A DNA stretch of 64,000 nucleotides from Aliishimia sp963678085. GTDB taxonomy: Bacteria > Pseudomonadota > Alphaproteobacteria > Rhodobacterales > Rhodobacteraceae. Location of the stretch: positions 248,001-312,000 of the forward strand of contig OY782680.1 of assembly GCA_963678085.1 (NCBI GenBank). Reading direction: 5' to 3'. Positions 49,636-61,600 of this stretch are shown here, piece by piece; position 1 is the stretch's first letter, and every line of letters begins with the position of its first letter. The translations under genes and the position numbers were made by a program. The notes under the pieces were generated by a model. The model did not search any database, was not told where the DNA came from, and saw nothing but the letters and a program-made list of their open reading frames with translations.

Positions 49636-52600
49636 TCACGCTGCGGCTGTTTCGTCTATCACGGTAAGTTGAGCGAGCTGGTTCGCGGTCAGGTGATTAC
49701 TGCCATCATAGATTGTATATACCGTTGTGCCGGTGCTTGGTGTTGACGTGGCAACATTCGCGCTGGGGTCCGAGATGGAAATCGAATCGGTTGCGGTATC
49801 AATTCTCATCGTCAGCGTGTTGGAGCCGTCTGTCATGGATTGGATATCGGTTGATGATACATTCAACGTCGCAAGAGCATTTGCTGAGCTAAAGTCCAGA
49901 ACTTCGACATTTGACAAGACATCGGTCAAGCTGGTCGTTGTGACGGTCCCAGTGCCGATTTGGACCGTGTCGCTATCAAGCCCGCCATCCAAGGAGAAGC
50001 CGGTGTCGAGAAGATCGCTCACATCCAGGTTGAAATGATCATTACCACCTTCGCCGTTGAGCGTATCCGCACCGCCACCGCCGGAAATAGTATCGTTGCC
50101 CGTGCGGCCTAGAATATTATTGGCACCACTATCGCCTGTCAAACTGTCATCCGAACCTGAGCCGAACAGGTTCGCGACTCTCGTTATTGTGTCATCGCCA
50201 ACGCCAGAAAGGACGGCTGTTACCCCAGTGTTCACGTTCCAATAGTTCACCGTATTTGTGCCATCACCGCCATCAATGCTGTCTCCATCAGCGCCGGCAA
50301 AGAAATGGTCATTGCCGCCTTCGCCGTTGAGCGTATCCGCGCCACCGCCGCCAGTGATCTGGTCCGCGCCATCATCACCGTTGATTTGGTTGTTCAAACT
50401 GTTGCCAATCAGGGTGTCAAAACTACTACCACCCATGATATTTTCAAAACCAGAGAGAACGTCGCCCTGATTGTTGGAGTTGTCAGTCAGGTTAACCGTC
50501 ACACTGCCCAAAAGGCCACCAAGCATAGAATAATCAATCCAATCGGACAGGCCTGCGCCGCCATCCAGAGTATCATTGCCGCCGCCGCCTGCGATTGTAT
50601 CATTGCCGCCACCGCCTTGAATGTTGTTGGCGGCCGAGCTGCCGGTTAGGCTGTCATTTCCGCTACCGCTCGTGATGGACTCGAAGCCGGAGAGCACGTC
50701 ACCCTGATTGTTTGAGTTATCGGCTAAGCTAACTGTCACATTGCCGAGAACGCCAGAGTAATCGATGACGTCGGATAGGCCAGCGCCGCCATCCAGAGTA
50801 TCAGCGCCGCCACCGCCCGCAATCGTGTCGTTATCAGCGCCGCCTTGGATATTGTTCGCATCGCTATCGCCCGTCAGGCTGTCGGCGAAACCCGAGCCGA
50901 TCAAATTCTGAACGCGCCAGATTGCATCATTGCCAGCGTTTGAGGACAGCTGGGCCGTCACGCCTGCGCCTGCGTTCTCGTATGTTACCGTGTCATTTCC
51001 AGTTCCGCCATCAAGGCCGTCACCCTCAGCGCCGCCATAGATCAGGTCATTGTCGGCGCCAGCATTAATTATATCTGCCCCGCCTTGGCCATCAATCGTA
51101 TCATTGCCAGAGAAACCCGAAATCGTATCAATGCCATCACCGCCTTGGATTACATTGGCATCGCCATCGCCACCTAGATTGTCGGCGGAGTTTGATCCGA
51201 TCAAATTCTCGACATTTGCAATAGTGTCGCCACCAGCGCCAGAAGAGAGTTGAGCAACCACTCCAAAGCCCACCACGCTTGCATAGCTCACGGTATCTAT
51301 CTGATCGCCGCCATCAATACTATCGCCATCATCGCCGCCATTGATCAGGTCTGCACCTGCACCGCCGCTTAGCGTGTCAAGGCCAGCACCACCTGTGATC
51401 GTGTCTGCGCCAGCACCGCCTTGGATATTATTGTTGTCTATGTCACCAGTGAGATTGTCACCAGAGGTTGAGCCAATCAAGTTTTCAACGCCAAAGATAT
51501 CATCGTCAGCAAAGCCTGAAAGCACGGCGGTTACAGCGCCCCCGGCATTCACATAGGTTACCGTATCGGTCTCAGTACCCCCGGTGATGTTGTCGCCCTC
51601 AGCGCCGCCATAGATCAGGTCATTGCCCGCGCCGCCATCCAGGAAGTCGGCGCCTGTGCCCCCAATCACTGTATCCGCACCATTGCCGCCCTGGATTACG
51701 TTAATACCATCATCACCTGTCAAACTGTCATCGAAGCCTGAACCGATCAAATCTTCCACTCCAGTGATTGTATCATCACCAGCGGTAGAAGAAAGCACAG
51801 CGGTTACAGCGCCACCCGCGTTTACATAGGTTACTGTATCGGTATCAGCGCCGCCATCCAGGCTATCGCCATCGCCGCCTCCATGGATCCAGTCGTTGCC
51901 AGCTTGACCGCTTAGGGTATCGAAGCCATCGTCGCCTGCGAGCGTGTCTGCACCCGCGCCGCCTTGGATATCGTTGGCGCCGGTATCACCTGTTAGGCTG
52001 TCCGAGGAGCTTGAGCCGATCAGGTTCTCCACGCCTGTGATCGCGTCATCACCAGCGCCGGAGGACAGAACTGCTGTTACTGCACCAATAGCACTTGCAT
52101 AGGTCACTGTATCAGTGTCAGCGCCGCCATCCAGGCTGTCACCCTCAGCGCCGCCATGGATCAGGTCGTTGCCGGCTTGACCGCTCAGGGTATCGATGCC
52201 AGCGCCACCGCTTAGGGTATCGGCATTGCCGCCACCTTGGATATCATTGGCGGTCGTATCGCCTGTCAGGCTATCGCCGAAGTTTGAGCCGATCAGGTTT
52301 TCGACGCCGGTGATTACGTCATCGCCTGTGCCAGAGAGAATAGCGGTGACTGCGCCGCTCGCACTTGCATAGGTGACCGTATCTGTGTCATCGCCGCCAT
52401 CTAGGCTGTCACCCTCAGCGCCGCCATGGATCAGGTCATTCCCAGCCTGGCCGAGCAGGGTGTCGATGCCACCGCCACCTGCGAGCGTGTCTGCGCCCGT
52501 GCCGGCGTCGACCCGATTGGCGATTGCGCTGCCGGTTAGGCTGTCATTTCCACTACCGCTCATGATGTACTCGAAGCCGGAGAGTACGTCACCCTGATTG

Positions 52601-55600
52601 TTTGAGTTATCGGCTAAGCTAACTGTCACGTTGCCAAGAACTCCAGAGTAATCGATGACGTCGGATAGGCCAGCGCCGCCATCCAGAGTATCAGCGCCGC
52701 CACCGCCCGCAATTGTATCATTGTCGTCACCGCCCTGGATATCATTGGCGGTCGTATCGCCGGTCAGGCTGTCGGCGAAGTTTGAGCCGATCAGGTTTTC
52801 GACGCCTGTGATGATGTCATCGGCGGTGCCAGAGAGAATAGCAGTGACTGCGCCGCTGGCGCTTGCATAGGTCACCGTGTCTGTGTCAGCGCCGCCATCT
52901 AGGCTATCACCCTCAGCGCCGCCATGGATCAGGTCGTTGCCGGCTTGACCGCTCAGGGTATCGATGCCAGCGCCACCGCTTAGGGTATCGGCATTGCCGC
53001 CACCTTGGATATCATTGGCGGTCGTATCGCCTGTCAGGCTATCGCCGAAGTTTGAGCCGATCAGGTTTTCGACGCCGGTGATTACGTCATCGCCTGTGCC
53101 AGAGAGAATAGCGGTGACTGCGCCGCTCGCACTTGCATAGGTGACCGTATCTGTGTCATCGCCGCCATCTAGGCTGTCACCCTCAGCGCCGCCATGGATC
53201 AGGTCATTCCCAGCCTGGCCGAGCAGGGTGTCGATGCCACCGCCACCTGCGAGCGTGTCTGCGCCCGTGCCGGCGTCGACCCGATTGGCGATTGCGCTGC
53301 CGGTTAGGCTGTCATTTCCACTACCGCTCATGATGTACTCGAAGCCGGAGAGTACGTCACCCTGATTGTTTGAGTTATCGGCTAAGCTAACTGTCATGTT
53401 GCCAAGAACTCCAGAGTAATCGATGACGTCGGATAGGCCAGCGCCGCCATCCAGAGTATCAGCGCCGCCACCGCCCGCAATTGTATCATTGTCGTCACCG
53501 CCCTGGATATCATTGGCGGTCGTATCGCCGGTCAGGCTGTCGGCGAAGTTTGAGCCGATCAGGTTTTCGACGCCTGTGATGATGTCATCGGCGGTGCCAG
53601 AGAGAATAGCAGTGACTGCGCCGCTGGCGCTTGCATAGGTCACCGTGTCTGTGTCAGCGCCGCCATCTAGGCTATCACCCTCAGCGCCGCCATGGATCAG
53701 GTCGTTGCCGGCTTGACCGCTCAGGGTATCGATGCCAGCGCCACCGCTTAGGGTATCGGCATTGCCGCCACCTTGGATATCATTGGCGGTCGTATCGCCT
53801 GTCAGGCTATCGCCGAAGTTTGAGCCGATCAGGTTTTCGACGCCGGTGATTACGTCATCGCCTGTGCCAGAGAGAATAGCGGTGACTGCGCCGCTCGCAC
53901 TTGCATAGGTGACCGTATCTGTGTCATCGCCGCCATCTAGGCTGTCACCCTCAGCGCCGCCATGGATCAGGTCATTCCCAGCCTGGCCGAGCAGGGTGTC
54001 GATGCCACCGCCACCTGCGAGCGTGTCTGCGCCCGTGCCGGCGTCGACCCGATTGGCGATTGCGCTGCCGGTTAGGCTGTCATTTCCACTACCGCTCATG
54101 ATGTACTCGAAGCCGGAGAGTACGTCACCCTGATTGTTTGAGTTATCGGCTAAGCTAACTGTCACGTTGCCAAGAACTCCAGAGTAATCGATGACGTCGG
54201 ATAGGCCAGCGCCGCCATCCAGAGTATCAGCGCCGCCACCGCCCGCAATTGTATCATTGTCGTCACCGCCCTGGATATCATTGGCGGTCGTATCGCCGGT
54301 CAGGCTGTCGGCGAAGTTTGAGCCGATCAGGTTTTCGACGCCTGTGATGATGTCATCGGCGGTGCCAGAGAGAATAGCAGTGACTGCGCCGCTGGCGCTT
54401 GCATAGGTCACCGTGTCTGTGTCAGCGCCGCCATCTAGGCTATCACCCTCAGCGCCGCCATGGATCAGGTCGTTGCCGGCTTGACCGCTCAGGGTATCGA
54501 TGCCAGCGCCACCGCTTAGGGTATCGGCATTGCCGCCACCTTGGATATCATTGGCGGTCGTATCGCCTGTCAGGCTATCGCCGAAGTTTGAGCCGATCAG
54601 GTTTTCGACGCCGGTGATTACGTCATCGCCTGTGCCAGAGAGAATAGCGGTGACTGCGCCGCTCGCACTTGCATAGGTGACCGTATCTGTGTCATCGCCG
54701 CCATCTAGGCTGTCACCCTCAGCGCCGCCATGGATCAGGTCATTCCCAGCCTGGCCGAGCAGGGTGTCGATGCCACCGCCACCTGCGAGCGTGTCTGCGC
54801 CCGTGCCGGCGTCGACCCGATTGGCGATTGCGCTGCCGGTTAGGCTGTCATTTCCACTACCGCTCATGATGTACTCGAAGCCGGAGAGTACGTCACCCTG
54901 ATTGTTTGAGTTATCGGCTAAGCTAACTGTCACGTTGCCGAGAACGCCAGAGTAATCGATGACGTCGGATAGGCCTGCGCCGCCATCCAGAGTATCAGCG
55001 CCGCCACCGCCCGCAATTGTATCACTGTCAGCTCCGCCTTGGATGTCGTTGGCGGCAGTATCACCGGTGAGGCTGTCGCCGAAGTTTGAGCCGATCAGGT
55101 TTTCGACGCCGGTGATGATGTCATCGGCGGTGCCAGAGAGAATAGCGGTGACTGCGCCGCTGGCGCTTGCATAGGTCACTGTGTCTGTGTCAGCGCCGCC
55201 ATCTAGGCTGTCGCCCTCAGCTCCGCCGTGGATCAGGTCGTTGCCTGCTTGGCCGCTCAGGGTATCGATGCCAGCGCCACCGCTTAGGGTATCGGCATTG
55301 CCGCCACCTTGGATATCATTGGCGGTCGTATCGCCTGTCAGGCTATCGCCGAAGTTTGAGCCGATCAGGTTTTCAACGCCAGTGATGATGTCATCGCCTG
55401 TGCCAGAAAGAATAGCGGTGACTGCGCCGCTTGCACTTGCATAGGTCACCGTATCTGTGTCATCGCCGCCATCCAGGCTATCGCCCTCAGCGCCGCCATG
55501 GATCAGGTCATTCCCAGCCTGGCCGAGCAGGGTGTCAATGCCAGCGCCACCGATTAGGGTATCGGCGTCGTCGCCACCTTGGATATTATTGGCGGCAGTA

Positions 55601-58600
55601 TCGCCGGTGAGGCTGTCGCCGAAGTTTGAGCCGATTAGGTTTTCGACGCCTGTGATGATGTCATCAGCGGTGCCAGAGAGAATAGCGGTGACTGCACCGC
55701 TGGCACTTGCATAGGTCACTGTGTCTGTATCAGCGCCGCCATCTAGGCTATCGCCCTCAGCGCCGCCATGGATCAGGTCGTTGCCTGCTTGGCCGCTTAG
55801 GGTATCCACACCACCGCCGCCTGCGAGCGTATCTGCATCAGCCCCGCCTTGGATATCGTTGGCCGCGCTATCCCCGGTCAAACTGTCAGCGGAGCCTGAA
55901 CCGATCAGGTTTTCAACGCCAGTGATTACGTCATCGCCTGTGCCAGAAAGCACTGCCGTGACACCGGTGCCTACACCCGCATAGGTGACTGTATCTGTGT
56001 TAGCACCGCCATCCAGGCTGTCGCCATCGCCGCCGCCATGGATCAGGTCATTGCCAGCTTGGCCGATCAGCGTATCGGCACCACCGCCACCGATTAGGGT
56101 ATCGTTACCGCCACCAGCTGTGATCTCATTTGCTACGTTGCTGCCCGTCAAACTGTCATTACCATTCCCGGACAAGATATATTCAAAGTTTGAGATCGTG
56201 TTTAATAGATCATTAAAACCATTACTTAGGTCGACAGTAATTGCAGGGCCGGGAAAGAGAGAGTAATCAATAAGATCTTGCAGACCTTCACCGCCATCAA
56301 GTGTGTCAGGTCCGAGGTCTCCAACAATTGTATCAATTCCTGCGCCGCCAAAAATGACGTTTACCCCCAATGTACCAGTTATCGAGTCGTTTCCAGCGCC
56401 GCCGATTGCACCTTCGAAATTCGAGATCTGATCAAATTGGTTATTTGTATTAGCCGCTAGGTCCAGGATGACACCCGTGCCGACATCGGAATAATCGATG
56501 ATGTCCATATCGTTGCCGTTGATGTCGGACCCACCATCAAGGGTATCTGCGCCGCCGCCGCCGGATACGGTGTCATTCCCTAATCTGGCTATGATAAGAT
56601 TTGCTTGCTCATCTCCGCCCAGGCTATCATCAAAATCGGTCCCCCACAGATCTTCGACCCCAGTAATTGAATCGTCGCCTACGCCGGAGAGTATTGCGGT
56701 CACACCTGTAGTTAGGCCTTGATAATCAATTTGGTCAGAACCATCGCCACCATCAATCGTGTCATTTCCTGCCCCACCAAAGATGACATCCGTACCAGCG
56801 CCAGCGAGGATCCTATCGGCACCCGCACCTGCATCGATCATGTCATCTCCGGCACCTGTGTCGAATACATTGTCCAACGCATCTCCGGTTAGAAGATCGT
56901 TACCGCTGCCTGTTATGACCTGTTCAAACCCAACGATAGTATCCGACTGGTCGTTTGATCCGTCGGTCAAATCCACAGTGACACTCGTTGTGATTGAGCC
57001 GTAATTCAACACGTCTGCTGAGCCTGAACCGCCGTCAAGAAAGTCTGCTCCGTCGACACCATCGATTATATCGTCTCCTGAGCCCCCAATTATGGTATTT
57101 GCACCGCTGGTTCCGGTGAGCGTGTCATTCTCTGTCGAGCCTCTTACATTTTCGAAACCAGAAATAGTGTCTGACTGGTTGTTGGTGTTGTCGGTGAGAT
57201 TGACGGCGATTGATGCTTCGACTGAGAAGTAGTCCAGCGTATCGCTTGTGCCATCCCCTCCATCAAGTCGGTCATTTCCAAGACCGCCAACCACTGAATC
57301 GTTGCCGCCCCCTGCGAGAATTTGGTTGTCACCACTATCCCCTTCCAGAGTATCGCCTTCATCAGATCCTGTGAGATTTTCCACACCGCTGATCGAGTCA
57401 TCCCCGTAACCCGACAAGATCGCATTGACGCCAGTTGTCGCGTTTTCATAGGTTACAAGATCTGTACCTTCGCCGCCTATCAGTGTGTCATTATCTGCGC
57501 CGCCATGGAAGACATCGTCACCATCATTGCCTTGGATCGTGTCTCGTCCACCGCCGCCTGTGATCGTATCATTCCCATCGCCACCGATGAGTGTGTTGCG
57601 GGCATTGCTGCCGACAATCGTGTCGTTCCAATCGGAGCCGACGATGATCTCAATGTTGCTCAGCACATCATCGCCGCCACCGGTTAGGTTTACATTTACT
57701 CCGTTGGAAAGGCGCGAGTAATTTACAGTATCCCTTAGCTCGTTGCCATCAATAGTGTCGCCATCCCCTGCTGCGAAGATGAGGTCATGACCGTCTCCTG
57801 CCTCCACAGTATCAGCCCCTAAACCCAGAGAAATTGTGTCTTGGCCAACACCACCGTTTAGGAGGTCATCTCCGTCGCCATCCGTGATGCTATCGTTCCC
57901 AAGGTCGCCAAAGAGTTCGATCCCAGAACTATCTGCTATAAGTGTGTCATTGAATTCGGACGCAATAAAGCGTTCGATCTCGTTAAAGGTGTCGCCTTCG
58001 GCATCCCCACCAGTGGCGGTCCCATTTGACAGGTCTAGGTTGATTGCAGCTGAGCTGTAATGATAGTCAACGGTATCCGAACCTGTACCGCCATCCAACA
58101 AATCCGCACCCGTATCGGAAAAGAAGAAGTCGTTACCATCGCCCGCCTCTAGGCGGTTATTTTCATTTGCGCTTCCTCTGAGAGAGTCGTCAAAATCTGA
58201 CCCGATCAGGTTTTCGATACTTACGAGTACATCACCAGCGGCATGGCCCAGGGCAGTGACGCCCTCAATCAGGCGCACGTTGATACCAGTATCGGATGCA
58301 GAATAATCGGCTGTGTCGGTGCCATCGCCACCATTGAGGTAATCGCCGCCACCAAGGCCGATCAATGTGTCATCACCCTGATAGCCTCTTAGAGCATTGT
58401 TGGTACTGCTGCCCGTAATAGAATCGCCGAAATCTGACCCGTAAGCATATTCAATACCAGTAAGTGTGTCCCCCTCGGCCTCGGCGCCTGATGCGGTGCC
58501 AGTCCCGAGATCAATGGTGATTGCACCCGAAGCGCCACGGTAATCTACAATATCAGTGTTAGCGCCACCGATCAATTCATCTGCGCCGGTTCCGCCGATC

Positions 58601-61600
58601 AAGAGGTCAATTCCGTCTTCACCATTCAGGGTATCGCTGCCAGCGCCGCCGATTAATGTGTCAGAGCCGATTCCGCCTAGGATGTGGTTATTTAGATCGT
58701 CCCCTGTCAAGCTATCTGAGTAGAGTGAGCCGATCAATCCTTCGACATTTGTCAGGATATTCCCGCTCGCCCAGCCGGTAGATGTTTGCGCTGTTATCAG
58801 GTTCAGATCGACTGTCACCGATGCTTCAGAATAGAAATAGCTTACGGTGTCTTGGCCGGTGCCGCCCTCAACGATCATGTCTATGTCACGAACAATCACA
58901 AGGTCGTCACCGCCACGGGCGTGTACAAAGTTGCCGTCTTGACGCATGGTGATCGTATCGTTGCTATTTGAGGTGAAAACCTCTTCAAAATTGCGGAGAT
59001 AATCGGTGCCGATTGTTGAACCCGTCGCGGATCCTCCGTGGAAAAAATCTACGGAGATGCTATCGGTCTCGCTGGAGTAGTCGAGCCGGTCGCGCCCACC
59101 CCCACCGTCGAGGGAATTGTTGTTGTTGTCGCCAATAATGGTATCGTCGCCGGTGCCACCTATTACATATTCGATATCGACCCAGATGTCGCCGGTTTGC
59201 TCTTCGCCCATAATACCCGCTTGCGCGGCGGCGCGCATATCAAGAACACGATCTACGTTATCTGTGTATTGCACGATGTCACGACCGCCAACGCCCCCAA
59301 CCAGGCTATCAGCGCCAAGACCACCGATGAGCAAGTTTCCTATAGTGCTTGTGCTTGCACCACCTTGCAAAGTGTCGTTGCCCGCACCACCGACTAGCGT
59401 GTCGTCACCTGCATTTCCGACAATCAAATTATCTACGGTATCCCCGGTAATGCTGTCATCGGCGTCTGAGCCGAGAACGTACTCGATAGCTGTCAGCGAG
59501 TCGTCCTGGGCATGGCCGCCTGTTGCAACTCCGGTCTCTAGGTTCACGACAATGGCACCAGCAGAAGCGCTGTAATCAGCGGTATCGATATCGTCGCCGC
59601 CATCCAGGCTGTCGCCGGTTTGCCCGCCGATCAGGGTGTCATTACCCGCGCCGCCCCAAAGCGTGTTACGTTCTGTGTCACCATGTAGATGATCATCAAA
59701 ACCTGATCCGATAATATTTTCGATATTGGTATAGGTATCGCTGCTATGATCTAAGCTGCCATTATTCGTGGGCGTGCCAAGATCAAGCGTTATCCCGCCC
59801 CCTTCACCGCTTAGGTCAATTGCATCAATGCCGTGGCCACCATTAAGAGTATCGACACCCGCCCCTAGGATAAAGAGATCATCGCCATCCCCGCCGAAGA
59901 CGGCATCATCTCCGGCACCGCCGTCAAGCGTGTCATCACTGGTATCACCAACAAGCGTGTCATTATCATCCCCGCCACTCAGGCTGTCATTCCCAGAGCC
60001 ACCGTGCAGGCTATCATTTCCTGTTCCGCCTATAAGAATATCGGCCCCGAAATATCCAGAGAGAGTATCATTACCCGCGCCGCCATCGACAGTGTCATTG
60101 CCGAGATGCCCTCCGATACTATTGTTTTCATCATCACCGGTTAGGGAGTCGTCATTTCGAGATCCTTGGACATTTTCGATATTAATCAACTGATCACCAG
60201 CTTCGTCACCAGCCCCGTCTGCTTGAACGGTCAAGTTCAAATCTACAGTGACCGCAGAAGCTGAGAACTCATAATCGGCTAGGTCGGTACCATCTCCACC
60301 ATCAATAACATCGGCGCCGGCGCCCCCAGTAAGGCGGTCATCTCCGGCATCGCCCTCTAGGGTGTCATCTCCGGCCTGGCCATAAAGACTATCATTATCA
60401 TCCCCCGCAGAGAGGGAATCTGCGCCCTCACCGCCAGAAAGTGTATCTATACCTGCCCCGCCGTTTAATTCATCATTGCCATCCCCACCGAGGATGCTGT
60501 CATTGCCATCCTCACCATTCAAGGTGTCTTGGCCACCCGCACCGTCGATCGTGTCGCTGCTACCACGGCCCCAGAAGGTGTTGTTTTCTCCATCGCCCAG
60601 AATCTCATCAGCTGAGTTAGAGCCGATCAGGTTTTCAATGTCGATAACCACATTCGCCCCAAAGCCTGCCGATGTGACGAGCGTTTCGCCAAAATTGGCG
60701 GTGATCCCACTGGTGGCGCTAGAATAGTCGAGCAGATCAATTCCGTTCTGGCCATTCAGAGTGTCACTGCCGGCGGAGGCAAAGAAGGTATCGTCACCGT
60801 CACCGCCCCAGAAGGTGTTTGTGTTGGCATCGCCTGTTAGAGTGTCAGCCTCGCCAGTAGCAATGATGTTCTCAACACTTGTGAGGGTATCGTCACTTGC
60901 ATCCCCGCCTGAGGTTTGCGCGCCTACAATGTTCAGATCAATGGTGATGGCAGTGGAAGCAGAATAATCAGCTGTATCAACATCGCTGCCGCCTAAGAGG
61001 CTATCCGCCCCAGCGCCGCCGACCAGCGTATCAGCGCCTGATCCACCATCAAGTGTATCTAGGCCGAGACCGCCAAAGAGCTGATCGTTCCCAGAATTAC
61101 CATTTACCTGGTCATCACCATCCTCGCCATCAACGGAGTCATCAAATTCATTCCCATCCAAGGTATCATTGCCGAGACCGCCGAGAATTGTATCGTCACC
61201 GGTTGAGCCTTGAATGTAGTTCGCAACATCACTGCCTGTCACGCTATCGCTACCGGCTGAGCCGATCAAATTTTCGATATTGCTGATCTGGTCGCCACCC
61301 GCATATCCAATAGAGATCTGAGCCGTAGTTATGGAAAGATCTACTGTTACTCCAGCGTTCGATGAAGCATATGTGATGGTGTCGATCTCATCGCCGCCAT
61401 CAATCGTATCTGCGCCTGCGCCGCCATCAAGAGTGTCTATGCCTGCGCCGCCAAATAGACTATCATTGTTGTCATCGCCGCTAAGGCTATCGGCCCCAGC
61501 ATCGCCGGTCAGGGTATCCTCACCGATGCCCCCGCTCATGATGTCGTTACCATCGCCGCCGCGCAGTGTATCATTTCCGATGTTGCCCGAAAGGGTGTCG

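Noticed and set aside
52140..54935. Regular repeats as a CRISPR array
   Set aside because: Units are 768 bp, in frame and coding, with no unique spacers and no cas genes.
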